The translations under genes were made by a program, and so were the position numbers. A stretch of DNA of 64,000 nt from Bauldia sp. (GTDB lineage: Bacteria > Pseudomonadota > Alphaproteobacteria > Rhizobiales > Kaistiaceae): assembly GCA_026126065.1 (NCBI GenBank), contig JAHCJY010000007.1:49578-113577 (forward strand), written 5' to 3'. Under the pieces are notes generated by a model. That model worked only from the letters and a program-made list of their open reading frames with translations. It had not been told where the DNA came from and did not search any database. Each line of letters starts with the position of its first letter. Position 1 is the first letter of the stretch. Below are positions 35,431 through 44,719 of this stretch, piece by piece.

Positions 35431-36152
35431 GCCGTAGCCCCGAGACTGTCTATGACAGCCGTCACGTCCGCGCCACGGCAGACATAGGCGAACTGGTCCG
35501 CCATGCTCTCGAGGCTGTAGCGCTGCCACTCCGGATTGTAGGTGGCGCAGCCGTCCTCGAGCAGAACCACGTCGTAGCCGAGGTTCGACGCCGCCCGCAC
35601 CGTGTTCTCGACGCACTGGTTGGTGGCAACGCCCGCCATCACGAGCGTGTCGATGCCGAGGCTCCGCAGGGTGAGGTCGAGCCCCGTGCCGGCAAAGCCG
35701 CCGGATACGGTCTTGGCGACGATGATCTCGTCGCCGAGCGGCGCGAGTTCCGGCAGGATCTCGCCCGCCGGCGTTCCTTTCGGCGTGTTGACGCCCCGCT
35801 TCTTCGATTCGAGGCCAAGGTCGCGACCGTCGCGGGTGCGGCCCTCCGTGATGACGTGGATGACCTCGATGCCCGCCGCCCGCGCGGCCGCAAGCGCCGC
35901 CGCGATGACAGGCGTGATCCGGGCGATCTCCTCGTAGTAATAGGCGAAGTCGGCACCCATCCCCTTGTCGCGGATGACCTTGCCCAGCCCGTGGTCCGGG
36001 TGCGCCGCATAGTGCTGCATGTCGATGATGACGAGCGCGGTGCGATCGCGCGTCAGCTTCGGCTCGGGCAGCCCGCCCCCCACCATTGTGAGCGACGGGC
36101 GGTCGCCCGGGACGATGGACGGCCGCAGACGCGGCGTGGACTCAGCACTCAT
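35427..36152 (-). CDS. isochorismatase-type cysteine hydrolase
   Basis: 241 residues. The catalytic triad of the family is visible: Asp in ALVIIDMQ, Lys in IIVAKTVSG, and Cys in AGVATNQCVENT, with the cis-peptide V-A-T segment. N-carbamoylsarcosine amidases, ureidoacrylate hydrolases and other amidases share this fold. The ATG at 36152 is preceded by AGGAG at 8 bases, preferred over a GTG 9 bases upstream. Third enzyme of the catabolic operon; an amide or carbamoyl group is the likely substrate. Confidence 0.87.
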   Translation of the reverse strand: MSAESTPRLRPSIVPGDRPSLTMVGGGLPEPKLTRDRTALVIIDMQHYAAHPDHGLGKVIRDKGMGADFAYYYEEIARITPVIAAALAAARAAGIEVIHVITEGRTRDGRDLGLESKKRGVNTPKGTPAGEILPELAPLGDEIIVAKTVSGGFAGTGLDLTLRSLGIDTLVMAGVATNQCVENTVRAASNLGYDVVLLEDGCATYNPEWQRYSLESMADQFAYVCRGADVTAVIDSLGATA

Positions 36153-36187
36153 CGGACACACTCCTGGCTCCGGTTTTCACGTCGGCT

Positions 36188-37096
36188 TCAGCGCCGCGAC
36201 CGCGGGTCGACGACGTCGCGGAGCCAGTCGCCCACGGCGTTGATCGACAGGACGGTGAGGGTGATTGCGAGGCCGGGGAAGACGGCCATCCACCAGGCGC
36301 TGTCGAGATATTCGCGGGCAACGGTCAGCATCGCGCCCCATTCGGGCTCCGGCGGACGGGCACCGAGGCCCACATAGCTGAGCGCCGCCACTTCGAGCGT
36401 GACGAGGGCGATGCCGAGCGTGCCGAGGACCACCACGCCCCCCAGGATGTTGGGGAGGATGTGCCGGACCGCGATGTAGATGCGGCTGCCGCCGAGAATA
36501 CGCGCCGCGGCAACGTACTCGTTCGAACTGACGCCGAGGATCATCGACCGGACCGTCCGCACGTAGCCGGGGACGAGGCTGACCGCGATCGCGATCAGGA
36601 CGTTGTCGATGCCGCGGCCGAGGACGGCGACCACAGCAAGCGCGAGGAGGATGCCCGGGAAGGCCAGGAGCACATCCATCACGCGCATGATCGCGTGCCC
36701 CAGCGGTCGCGGGCCGAGGGTGGCCAGGAGCGCGAGGAGCGTTCCGACGCCCAGCGAAAGCGCCGTTGTCGTCGCCCCGACACGGAGCGAGATCTGCGCG
36801 CCGTAGATGACGCGGCTGAAGACGTCGCGGCCGAGTTCGTCGGTGCCAAAAGGAAAGCGCCAGCTCGGCGCCTGCCGGACAGCGTCGTAGTAGCTCTGCA
36901 TCGGCGCGTGCGGCGCAATCTGCGGCGCGAAGAGCGCGGCAAGAACGAGGATCGCCAGGATGACGAGGGCAATCGCGACGCCGGGATGGTGGCGCACGAA
37001 GCCCGACAGCCGAACGATGCTCCGGCGCGCGGCGCCGGCCATCGCGGAGAGGCGCGACGGCGACCGGAGATGAAGGTCTTCCGTGGCGGCGGTCAT
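36188..37096 (-). CDS. oligopeptide-type ABC permease (DppC-like)
   Basis: 302 residues with about six transmembrane helices. N-terminal helix ALVILAILVLAALFAP is followed by the family segment FGTDELGRDVFSRVIYGAQISL and the EAA loop EYVAAARILGGSRIYIAVRHILPN that contacts the ATPase. Its ATG overlaps the dppB-like stop by ATGA. Inner-membrane half of the translocation channel. Confidence 0.94.
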   Translation of the reverse strand: MTAATEDLHLRSPSRLSAMAGAARRSIVRLSGFVRHHPGVAIALVILAILVLAALFAPQIAPHAPMQSYYDAVRQAPSWRFPFGTDELGRDVFSRVIYGAQISLRVGATTTALSLGVGTLLALLATLGPRPLGHAIMRVMDVLLAFPGILLALAVVAVLGRGIDNVLIAIAVSLVPGYVRTVRSMILGVSSNEYVAAARILGGSRIYIAVRHILPNILGGVVVLGTLGIALVTLEVAALSYVGLGARPPEPEWGAMLTVAREYLDSAWWMAVFPGLAITLTVLSINAVGDWLRDVVDPRSRR

Positions 37097-38028
37097 GTCG
37101 AGAGGCCCGCCTGGCCGCGAACCCGCGGGTCGATCCAGCCGTAGGAGATGTCGACGAGGAGATTGACCAGCAGGAAGATCGCAGCGACGAACAGCACCGT
37201 GCCCTGGATCTGCGGGAAGTCGCGGGCGTTGATCGCCTGGATGGCGTAGCGCCCGATTCCCGGCCGCGAGAACACGGTCTCGATGACGGCGGCGCCCGTG
37301 AGCAGCGCGCCGAACTGCATGCCCAGCACAGTGACCACCGGCAGGAGCGCGTTCCGGAGCGCGTGCCTGAACAGGACGATCCGGCCGCTCGCCCCCTTGG
37401 CACGCGCGGTGCGCACATAGGCCTCGCCCAGCACCTCCAGCATGCCCGTCCGGATCAGCCGGGCCAGATACGTGCCGGCCGGAAGGGCAAGCGCGATCGC
37501 CGGGAGAACGGTCGCCCGGAGCGAGCCGTCGTCCATCACCGGAAACCAGCGCAGCGTCGAGGAGAAGAACAGGATCAGGAGGATGCCGATCCAGAAGGAG
37601 GGCGTCGCCATGCCGAGGAGAATGACGGCCTGGACCGGCACGCGGACTAGGGGGTTGCGCGCCACGGCCGCGGCGATCCCCGCAACAACGCCGAAGGCAA
37701 TCGCGATGACGAGCGCGAACGCCGCCAGCGTCAGCGTCGACGGAGCGCGTTCGAGAAGTTCGGTCAGCACGGGCTGCCCGGTGCGGATCGAGGTGCCGAG
37801 ATCGCCGGACAGGGCATCACCGACGAACCGCCCGTACTGCTCGATCAGGGGGTCGTTCAGGCCGAGCTGCTCGCGCATCTGCTCGACCTGGTCCGCGGAG
37901 GCACGGTCGCCGAGCATGATCTGCACGGGATCGCCGGGGACGATGTGGACGAGGCCGAAGACGAGCACGCTGACGCCGAGGAGCGTCAGCACGCCCAGAA
38001 GCAGCCGGTTGAGGATGAAACGCGCCAT
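37093..38028 (-). CDS. oligopeptide-type ABC permease (DppB-like)
   Basis: 311 residues with the characteristic start MARFILNRLLLGVLTLLGVSVLVFGLVHIVPGDP, the QLGLNDPLIEQYGRFVGDALSGDLGTS periplasmic segment, and the EAA loop EAYVRTARAKGASGRIVLFRHALRN. Six transmembrane helices. Partner of the DppC-like permease. It lies 72 bp after the substrate-binding protein gene. Confidence 0.94.
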   Translation of the reverse strand: MARFILNRLLLGVLTLLGVSVLVFGLVHIVPGDPVQIMLGDRASADQVEQMREQLGLNDPLIEQYGRFVGDALSGDLGTSIRTGQPVLTELLERAPSTLTLAAFALVIAIAFGVVAGIAAAVARNPLVRVPVQAVILLGMATPSFWIGILLILFFSSTLRWFPVMDDGSLRATVLPAIALALPAGTYLARLIRTGMLEVLGEAYVRTARAKGASGRIVLFRHALRNALLPVVTVLGMQFGALLTGAAVIETVFSRPGIGRYAIQAINARDFPQIQGTVLFVAAIFLLVNLLVDISYGWIDPRVRGQAGLST

Positions 38029-38100
38029 CAGGCAGTCCGACCCCGCACGGTGGCGGGGCCGGTCCGCAGGCCCGCTACGCGCGGGCCGCCCCGACGATGC

Positions 38101-39768
38101 TCAGGGGGTCGTTGCATCGTTGAGGATCAGGTAGCCGTCGGGATGGACGATCGCGCCTTCCACCCGGTTGTTGAGGGCGTAGAGCTCGTAGACGTTGTAG
38201 ATCGGGATCCAGAGCGCCTTCTCGATGAACATCTGCTGGACCTCCTGGTAGATCGCAGCCCGCTCGGCCTGGTCGGTCGCCGTCCGGCCGGCCTCGAGCA
38301 GCGCGTCGAGGTCCGGGTCGCGGTAGCTGCCCCAGTTCACTCCGCCGTCGATCTGGTTGGAGTGGAACTCGCGGTAGAGAATGTCCGCGTCGTGATCCAT
38401 CCAGAACATGAACGACAGTTCGAAGTTGTGCCCGAACAGCAGCGGGTTGATGTCCGCGATGTCCCTCGTGTCGAGCGTCAGGTCGATACCGACCTCGCGG
38501 TACTGCTGTTGCACGAGCTGGGCGGCGCGCTGGATGTCGCTGCTGGGCAGCGTCAGGATGTTGAAGGCGAGACGCGCGCCCTCGTTGGTGCGGATGCCAT
38601 CGCCGCCCATCGTCCAGCCGGCTTCGTCGAGAAGGGCACCGGCACGCGCCGGGTCATAGCCGTAGCCGATCTCCTCCACGCCCGGCCAGTAATACGGCAG
38701 GGACGGCGGGAGCGGGCCGTAGCCAGGCTCGCCCTGGCCGTCGACCGCGATGGCGACGATCGCCTCGCGGTTGAGGGCAAGGTGCATCGCCTGGCGGACC
38801 TTCAGGTCATCGAGCGGCGCGTGCTCGAAGTTGAAGTGGATGACCAGACCAGTCCCCTTCCGCATCGAACGCAGTACTGTGAAGGAGGGATTGTCGGCGA
38901 AGCGCTGGTACGCGGTGCCCGGAATCGGCGCGTAGTCGAGTTCGCCTGCTTCGAGCGCGGCGACGCGGCTCGCATCGTCCGGCACGATCCGCATCACCAG
39001 GCGCTCGAGATGGACCGGGCCGGTGTTGGCGAGGAACTCCGGGCCCCAGTTGAAGTCCGGATTGCGCTCGAGGACGATCTCCTGGCCTGAAGCCCAGCTC
39101 ACGAACTGCCACGGGCCGGCGCCCACCGGGCTGCGACCGTAATCGGTGCCGGACGCCGCGATCGCGGCGGCGGAAAGCGGCTGCAGCCACGACGAGCCGC
39201 GGGCGGCGAAATTGTCGAGGAGCGGGCCGTATGGTTCGCTCAGGACGATGCGGAACGCGAAGTCGCCGGTTGCCTCCCAGGAGGCGATCGGGCCGAGCAT
39301 GCCGCCGAACACCGGCGCCCCGGTCGCGGGATCGAGCCCGCGGTCGAAGGTGCTGACGAGGGCTGCAGCGTTGAATGCGGTTCCGTCCTGGAAGGTGACG
39401 TCCTCGCGGAGCATGAAATCGAAAGTGGTGCCGTCGTCGCTGACGGTCCAGGAGGTGGCGAGGCCGGGCACCCGGTTGCCTTCGAGGTCGCGGTAGAGCA
39501 GCGACGCGCCGAGGTTGTTGAGGATGGGCACGGAAACGGCGAGCGCCGTCCGCTGCGCATCGAGGGTATCGGGCTCCTCCGGGAGGCCCCAGACGAACAC
39601 GCCCGGTTCGGCGGCCATGGCAACGCCGATTCCCGGCAGGACCGCCGAGAAGCCCATCGCCACGCCGGTCACGGTGAGCGCCGACGTCCCGAGGAGGAAC
39701 GATCGCCGCGAGGGCTTGATGGTCGCGATCATGTCGACCGGACCCTTCCTGTCATCTTCAGAACTCAT
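38101..39768 (-). CDS. periplasmic peptide-type substrate-binding protein (SBP family 5)
   Basis: 555 residues. A twin-arginine-like signal (SRRSFLLGTSALTVTGVAMG at residues about 20-39) indicates Tat export. Family 5 features: LATSWTVSDDGTTFDFMLREDVTFQDGTAFNA, SPVGAGPWQFVSW, MHLALNREAIV and YDPARAGALLDEAGW. It captures the solute for the DppBCDF-like complex. First gene of the catabolic operon, divergent from the GntR regulator. An internal ATG 12 codons later, after AGGAAGG, is an alternative start. Confidence 0.93.
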   Translation of the reverse strand: MSSEDDRKGPVDMIATIKPSRRSFLLGTSALTVTGVAMGFSAVLPGIGVAMAAEPGVFVWGLPEEPDTLDAQRTALAVSVPILNNLGASLLYRDLEGNRVPGLATSWTVSDDGTTFDFMLREDVTFQDGTAFNAAALVSTFDRGLDPATGAPVFGGMLGPIASWEATGDFAFRIVLSEPYGPLLDNFAARGSSWLQPLSAAAIAASGTDYGRSPVGAGPWQFVSWASGQEIVLERNPDFNWGPEFLANTGPVHLERLVMRIVPDDASRVAALEAGELDYAPIPGTAYQRFADNPSFTVLRSMRKGTGLVIHFNFEHAPLDDLKVRQAMHLALNREAIVAIAVDGQGEPGYGPLPPSLPYYWPGVEEIGYGYDPARAGALLDEAGWTMGGDGIRTNEGARLAFNILTLPSSDIQRAAQLVQQQYREVGIDLTLDTRDIADINPLLFGHNFELSFMFWMDHDADILYREFHSNQIDGGVNWGSYRDPDLDALLEAGRTATDQAERAAIYQEVQQMFIEKALWIPIYNVYELYALNNRVEGAIVHPDGYLILNDATTP

Positions 39769-39931
39769 GGGACTGCCCTTTTGCTGCTGGCGCGATGCGG
39801 CTGATCACACGCACATGCACACCCCGGGCCTCGACCTGGCCCATGGGCAGCACCGACTGCGGATCCTTCGCGATCGCGTCCATTCGAGAGGAAAAACCAA
39901 ACGCTTTGGCCGACGGCCCAAACAGCTAACA

Positions 39932-39966
39932 GATGTCAGACATCAGTCAACAGGCAGCGGTTGACT
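39932..39966. promoter_or_regulatory. two adjacent operator-like palindromes between SBP and GntR genes
   Basis: GATGTC-A-GACATC (39932-39944) has the GT-N3-AC core of FadR/GntR-type operators. Directly next to it AGTCAAC (39945-39951) and GTTGACT (39960-39966) form a perfect repeat with an 8-bp spacer. Both lie in the 231-bp divergent promoter region. They are probable binding sites for the adjacent GntR protein (inference). Confidence 0.6.
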
Positions 39967-39999
39967 AGAATCTGTGCATGTGCTTGATTTCAAATCTGT

Positions 40000-40806
40000 T
40001 TGGCCTGCGCTATCGCGTCGTCGGTGCGTGGCGGAGAAGTGGACGACCGGGACGTGCTCACTACGATCGAGGCCGGACAGCGTCGCCTGCCGGACATCAT
40101 TGCCGAGCGGATCGTGGGGCTGATCCGCGGCACCCCCCTCCAGGCCGGCGACCGCCTCGCCCCGGAGACCGAGCTTGCCCGGCAACTCGGGGTTGGGCGC
40201 ACTTCCGTGCGGGAAGCCCTGCAAAAGCTGCAGACGCTCGGGATCGTCGAGGTCGTTCGCGGTCGCGGCGTGTTCGTCTCGGAGCCCAATGTCGACGATG
40301 CGCAGCAGGCGTTCGCCCGCTGGAGCAAGGAGCGCCTCTTCGCGCTCGAGGAACTGCTCGAGACGCGCATGTCGATCGAGGCGTCGGCCGCGGCGCTCGC
40401 GAGCGGACGGGCCACGACCGAGGAGATCGACCAGCTCGAAAGCCTCAACCTCGATCACCTCGCCGCAGCGCGCTCCGGCAAGCTCGCCGAGATCGTCAGC
40501 ACCGACCAGAAGTTCCACGAGGCCCTGATAGCGTCCGGCCACAACCGGCTGCTGGCGCGCTTCTACGGCATGCTCGTCGCGGAACTCACCGACTTCCGTC
40601 GGAAGACGCTTGCGAGGCCTGGCGTGCCCGAGCGCTCGGCGGCACAGCATGCGGCGATTGTCGCCGCCATCAGAGCGCGGAACCCGCGGGCTGCGCGCCG
40701 GGCCGCGATCGACCACCTTTGGGTCCTATACGAGGAGATCGACGCCGCAGCATTGGGCGTTCGGGAAACAGCTTCTGCCTTCACTGCCCGGGAGGCACTT
40801 GATTAG
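40000..40806 (+). CDS. FadR-subfamily GntR transcriptional regulator
   Basis: 268 residues from the ATG at 40000; in-frame GTGs at 40024, 40039 and 40054 are credible alternatives because the first residues are not conserved-looking. The winged HTH contains RLAPETELARQLGVGRTSVREALQKLQTLGIVEVVRGRGVFV. The C-terminal FCD all-helical sensor has LLETRMSIEASAAALA, DQKFHEALIASGHNRLLARFY and HAAIVAAIRARNPRAARRAAIDHL with metal/ligand-binding residues (D, H, H). Divergent from the transporter operon, which it probably represses until the substrate appears. Confidence 0.92.
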   Translation: MACAIASSVRGGEVDDRDVLTTIEAGQRRLPDIIAERIVGLIRGTPLQAGDRLAPETELARQLGVGRTSVREALQKLQTLGIVEVVRGRGVFVSEPNVDDAQQAFARWSKERLFALEELLETRMSIEASAAALASGRATTEEIDQLESLNLDHLAAARSGKLAEIVSTDQKFHEALIASGHNRLLARFYGMLVAELTDFRRKTLARPGVPERSAAQHAAIVAAIRARNPRAARRAAIDHLWVLYEEIDAAALGVRETASAFTAREALD

Positions 40807-41345
40807 CTGCCAGAACGGCACAGTTCCGCTTCCGCTCGGTTGGCGTCGGTCGTCAAACGGTAATGATGGACGGCGCGCTAGAATGGTGAAGACGCTGCGT
40901 CAGCCTTGTCCCAAGGGAGGTCGGGGCGCGGGGCCCAGGCCGCGAAGGCCCAAGCTCTCCGGGCGGCAACACGCGGTAGGCGCCCTCCGGGTTCGGGCCC
41001 AGCCACCCCTCGCTCCGGTCTGTGACGGCGATTCACGCTCATTGCCGCGCCGCCTAGGCGCGGCTGCATGGCAAACCTGCAGATGGGGGCCGTTTTGGGG
41101 GCCTAGTCAAGCAGCTAGTACGTTTTGTGTTTTTTGTTCAGTGTCTTAGGTCATACTTTCGAGTCCTCTTCCGGGCACCATTTCAGTCGCTCGCCGCGAA
41201 CAGCCGCCGGTTCGAAGAGAACGGCGGAAGTTTTGCCGCATCTGCCCCGCCTCGCGCTGAGCCTGTCGCTCGCGCCTGCTGGCACTTCAGCCCATTGGTG
41301 CAGATAGGTCCGATCCACGGACCGTTTGGTTTCATCGTCTCCGCG
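40807..41345. other. gene-free 540 bp spanning the right island end
   Basis: No convincing gene on either strand. It contains a small GC-rich inverted repeat near 41045-41063 (CCGCGCC/GGCGCGG), a T-rich stretch at 41120-41140, and the attR repeat at 41158-41180. Beyond attR the sequence returns to GC-rich chromosomal composition. Confidence 0.55.
41158..41180 (+). repeat. attR: copy of the tRNA-Leu 3' end
   Basis: Exact 23-bp match to 20879-20901, covering the T loop to CCA end of tRNA-Leu. No other tRNA part is present, so it is a duplicated attachment site and not a second gene. It marks the right boundary of the island. Confidence 0.88.
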
Positions 41346-41780
41346 TCAGTCAGCGGGCGCCACCTGTGCGAAGTTTGCGTGGGCCACCACAATCCAGCGG
41401 TCGCCGTCGCGGCGGAACACGGTGAGGCGGGGGGCCTGAACTTCCACGAGACGGCCGTCCAGCGTCGCGTTGAGGCGGAGGATGTAGCGGACGACCATGA
41501 TGTCGCCATTCGACGTCACGTTCAGGTCCGAGAGGCCGAGGAACGCGGAGATCGAGAGGAACTCGCCGGCGACGTACGCCTCGCGTCCGTGGCCGGTGCC
41601 ATCGGGCCGCTGGATCTGGAATTCCGGGGCGAGGATGGCCATCAACTCCGTCCGGTCGCCGGCCGCTACCGCCTCGACATAGGCCAACACGGCCGCCTCG
41701 GCCTCGGTGTCCGTCACCTGCGCCCGCACGGGTGTCGCCGCCACGACCACGGCCACCAGCATCGAGAGAGTCTTGCGCAT
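41346..41780 (-). CDS. secreted SnoaL/NTF2-like protein
   Basis: 144 residues from the ATG at 41780, preceded by GGAG at 8 bases. Signal peptide MRKTLSMLVAVVVAATPVRAQ. The mature part has the cone-shaped NTF2-like pattern: EAEAAVLAYVEAVAAGDRTELMAILAPEFQIQRPDG, then beta strands ending FRRDGDRWIVVAHANF. The family includes binding proteins and small enzymes (DUF4440/SnoaL type); specific role is unknown. First gene outside the island. Confidence 0.78.
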   Translation of the reverse strand: MRKTLSMLVAVVVAATPVRAQVTDTEAEAAVLAYVEAVAAGDRTELMAILAPEFQIQRPDGTGHGREAYVAGEFLSISAFLGLSDLNVTSNGDIMVVRYILRLNATLDGRLVEVQAPRLTVFRRDGDRWIVVAHANFAQVAPAD

Positions 41781-41912
41781 TCGGTTCGCTCCGGCCTGGA
41801 CGGCGACCTGCCGCCTGTCCGATGGGATACACCAGCGCAGGCGGAACGCGCGAGGTTTCGCTTCCGGGCACGTACCCATGCCGCACTGTCCTGGTCGCGG
41901 GCGTCCTGCGGG

Positions 41913-42725
41913 CTACCCGACTATCCGCCGATCCTCCGTCTGGCGGTCCATCAGGACGGCGCCCTCAGTCTCGTCCTTGAGGCCGACGCCTGAAAGGCCT
42001 CGGCTCAGGGACTGAGTGATGAGGTAGTCGAGCTTGAAGGCGGCGGTCGCATAGTCGAGTCCGCCCTGGCGGATGTTGGAGATGCAGTTGCGCTCGGCGT
42101 CGGTCCGCCCGACGCGCGGCGCATAGGTCAGGTAGACGCCGAGGCTGTCGGGCGAGCTGAGCCCGGGCCGCTCGCCCACCAGGAGCAGGACGAGCCGGGC
42201 GCCGAGGCACTCGCCGATCTCGTCGCCCACAGCGACGCGGCCCTGGGCGACGAGGACGGCCGGCCCCGTCCGCAGGCGGACGCGCGTCAAACCCGCCACC
42301 ACCAGTTCGAGGAGGGGGGCGGCGTGGCGCTGGACAGCGGTTGCGGACAGTCCGTCGGCCACGACGATGGCAACGTCCGGCGGTTCGGTGTTTGACGCCA
42401 GGGCCTCGAGCACCTCGCGCGCCTCTGGATCGAGGCGCCTTCCGAGGTCGGGGCGCTGGAGATAGGTGCCCCGGTCGGATGCCGCGCTGCGCGCCTGAAC
42501 GGTCGCAAGTCCTCCGCGCTCGAGGTCGGCCGCGAGCCGGGCCATGTCGAGTCGGGCATGGACCGCGTCACGCGCCATGGCGTGGGCGGCCTGGAACGCC
42601 AGGTGGGGTGCGGAAGGGAGACTGGTGCCGGCCCGGCCTAGGCCGATGCGGGCGCTGGTAAATGGCGTGAGCATGGCCATGGGATCGCCCGCGACGGCCG
42701 TCACCTCCTCCGGGTGCTGCGTCAT
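41913..42725 (-). CDS. eutC: ethanolamine ammonia-lyase small subunit
   Basis: 270 residues of EutC. Typical segments: FTSARIGLGRAGTSLPSAPHLAFQAAHAMARDAVH, DVAIVVADGLSATAVQRHAAPLL, GDEIGECLGARLVLLLVGERPGLSSPDSLGVYLTYAP and ERNCISNIR, all part of the cobalamin-binding and EutB-contact surfaces. It follows eutB by 11 bp. With EutB it forms the adenosylcobalamin enzyme that splits ethanolamine to acetaldehyde and ammonia. Confidence 0.95.
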   Translation of the reverse strand: MTQHPEEVTAVAGDPMAMLTPFTSARIGLGRAGTSLPSAPHLAFQAAHAMARDAVHARLDMARLAADLERGGLATVQARSAASDRGTYLQRPDLGRRLDPEAREVLEALASNTEPPDVAIVVADGLSATAVQRHAAPLLELVVAGLTRVRLRTGPAVLVAQGRVAVGDEIGECLGARLVLLLVGERPGLSSPDSLGVYLTYAPRVGRTDAERNCISNIRQGGLDYATAAFKLDYLITQSLSRGLSGVGLKDETEGAVLMDRQTEDRRIVG

Positions 42726-42736
42726 CGGCCCTCCCC

Positions 42737-44128
42737 TCAACCCAGTCGCGCGATGGCGGCCGCGAAGGACGGTGGCAACGAAGTGCCGCGCGCCAGCCGG
42801 CCGGCGCTGTCGAACAGGCCCATCGCCTGGAGCCACGCCTCGAACTCCGGCGCCGGTCGGAGGCCGAGGACTGCGCGGGCGTAGAGCGCGTCGTGGAACG
42901 AGGTCGACTGGTAGTTGAGCATGATGTCGTCCGAGCCCGGCACGCCCATGACATAGGTGCAGCCGGCCACGGCAAGCTGCGTCAGCAGCGAGTCCATGTC
43001 GTCCTGGTCCGCCTCGGCATGATTTGTGTAGCAGACGTCGCAGCCCATCGGCAGGCCGAGCAGTTTCCCGCAGAAATGGTCCTCGAGCCCCGCGCGGATG
43101 ATCTGCTTGCCGTTCAGGAGGTACTCCGGGCCGATGAAGCCGACGACGGTGTTTACCAGCAGCGGCCGGAACGCCCGCGCCACGGCGTAGGCGCGGGCCT
43201 CGCAGGTCTGCTGGTCGACGCCGTGATGGGCGCCCGCGGACAGCGCGCTGCCCTGGCCGGTCTCGAAATACATGACGTCGTCCCCCAGCGTGCCGCGGCC
43301 GAGGCCGAGGGCGGCCTCGCGGGCCTCCGCCAGGAGCGCCAGGCCGACTCCAAAGCTCCGGTTGGCGTCCTCGGTGCCGGCGATCGACTGGAAGACGAGG
43401 TCGACGGGAGCGCCGCGCCGGATGGCCTCCAGCGTCGTCGTCACGTGCGTGAGCACGCAGCTCTGGGTGGGGATCCGGTATTCGCGGATGATCTCGTCGA
43501 CGAGGCGCAGGAGGGCGAGCACCGCCGGCACGCTGTCGCTCGCCGGATTGATGCCGATGACCGCATCGCCGCTCCCGAGCAGCAACCCGTCGAGGATGCT
43601 CGCGGCAATGCCCGCGGGATCGTCGGTCGGGTGGTTGGGCTGCAGCCGCGTGGAGAGCCGTCCGGCAAGGCCGATCGTGTTGCGGAAGCGCGTGACGACC
43701 CGGCACTTCCGGGCGACGAGGATGAGGTCCTGCACGCGCATGATCTTGGAGACGGCAGCTGCCATCTCCGGCGTCAGCCCCGGCGCGAGCTGGGCAAGCG
43801 CCGCCTCGTCCGCGTCGTCGCCCAGCAGCCAGTCGCGGAAGCCGCCGACCGTCAGGTGGCCGACCGCCTGGAACGACGCGCCGTCATGGCTGTCGACGAT
43901 GAGCCGGGTGACCTCGTCGGCCTCGTAGGGGATGACGGCCTCGTTGAGGAACTCCCGCAGCGGCAGGTCGGCGAGCGCCCACTGGGCGGCCACCCGTTCG
44001 GTGTCGCTGCCCGCGGCTATGCCGGCGAGGACGTCGCCGGAACGGGCCGGCGTCGCCCTCGCCAGGAGGTCGCGGAGGCCGTCGAAACGGTACGCGGTCC
44101 CGGCGACGGTGTGGCTGTAGCTCGGCAT
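42737..44128 (-). CDS. eutB: ethanolamine ammonia-lyase large subunit
   Basis: 463 residues, usual EutB length. TIM-barrel substrate site segments: RFRNTIGLAGRLSTRLQPNHPTDDP, LLLGSGDAVIGINPASDS, FQSIAGTEDANRSFG, MYFETGQGSALSAGAHHGVDQQTCEARAYA and GLPMGCDVCYTNHAEADQDDM. No EutA reactivase and no microcompartment shell genes are in the window, so this is a stand-alone EutBC system. It lies 51 bp after soxG and may share the sox transcript. Confidence 0.96.
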   Translation of the reverse strand: MPSYSHTVAGTAYRFDGLRDLLARATPARSGDVLAGIAAGSDTERVAAQWALADLPLREFLNEAVIPYEADEVTRLIVDSHDGASFQAVGHLTVGGFRDWLLGDDADEAALAQLAPGLTPEMAAAVSKIMRVQDLILVARKCRVVTRFRNTIGLAGRLSTRLQPNHPTDDPAGIAASILDGLLLGSGDAVIGINPASDSVPAVLALLRLVDEIIREYRIPTQSCVLTHVTTTLEAIRRGAPVDLVFQSIAGTEDANRSFGVGLALLAEAREAALGLGRGTLGDDVMYFETGQGSALSAGAHHGVDQQTCEARAYAVARAFRPLLVNTVVGFIGPEYLLNGKQIIRAGLEDHFCGKLLGLPMGCDVCYTNHAEADQDDMDSLLTQLAVAGCTYVMGVPGSDDIMLNYQSTSFHDALYARAVLGLRPAPEFEAWLQAMGLFDSAGRLARGTSLPPSFAAAIARLG

Positions 44129-44179
44129 CGTTGCGTCACTCCGCCAGTTCGCCGCTCACGATACGGCGTTGCGCCGGCG

Positions 44180-44719
44180 TCATCCCATCGTCTCATGCAG
44201 CCAGTGCGCCAGGCTCCGGGCATAGCTGCGGACCACGTAGAGTTCGTATGCCGGCGGGGTGGCAGCGGTCCGCACCAGCGTCACGCCGACATGCTCGATG
44301 ATCGTGGTCGCAACACTGCCGGCGCCGAAGGCCGCATCGTCGAGGTCGATCGCAACGGCCCGGCCGAGGAGTCTTCGCGCGCCTGCGCCCGTGAGGCTGA
44401 GCACGCCATATGCACCGCTCTGGTCGACGATGGCGGCGACATCGGCGAGCGGCGCCAGCGCGGCGACGGGCAGGCCTATGGCCAGCCACTTCCCGGGCCC
44501 GATGCCGATGAAGGCAATCTCCTGTCCGGCGACCCGGCGCGGCCCCTCCGGAAGAAGAACGCCGAGCGCGGTCTCGACGACGGCGCGCAGCGCCGCTTCC
44601 TGGCCCGCCCGCGCAACCACCGTGACTATGCTGCGGCCCACGATCTCCTCGACGGCAAGCCCCGGCCGCGGCGGGAAGGCGGGAAACGCCGGGGCGGGCC
44701 TGGTCCAGCCGTCAGACAT
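44180..44719 (-). CDS. soxG: sarcosine oxidase gamma subunit family protein
   Basis: 179 residues related to SoxG: RAGQEAALRAVVETALGVLLPEGPRRV, the GIGPGKWLAIG block, and a DQSGAYGVLSLTGAGARRLLGRAVAIDLDDAAFGAGS core with aminomethyltransferase-like folding. Its ATG overlaps the soxA stop by 8 bases. In heterotetrameric enzymes the gamma subunit stabilises the alpha C-terminal domain. The homologous subunit MgdD of N-methylglutamate dehydrogenase is an alternative name. Confidence 0.88.
   Translation of the reverse strand: MSDGWTRPAPAFPAFPPRPGLAVEEIVGRSIVTVVARAGQEAALRAVVETALGVLLPEGPRRVAGQEIAFIGIGPGKWLAIGLPVAALAPLADVAAIVDQSGAYGVLSLTGAGARRLLGRAVAIDLDDAAFGAGSVATTIIEHVGVTLVRTAATPPAYELYVVRSYARSLAHWLHETMG

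Noticed and set aside
41862..41875. CTTCCGGGCAC resembling the tRNA-Leu 3' end, as a further att site
   Set aside because: Only about 11 bases match and no CCA follows; the exact 23-bp copy at 41158-41180 is the boundary.
41913..44128. Ethanolamine microcompartment locus
   Set aside because: Only eutB and eutC are present; no shell proteins, eutA or aldehyde dehydrogenase occur in the window.
44129..44179. AdoCbl riboswitch ahead of eutB
   Set aside because: Only 51 bases separate soxG and eutB, too short, and no B12-box-like sequence is visible.
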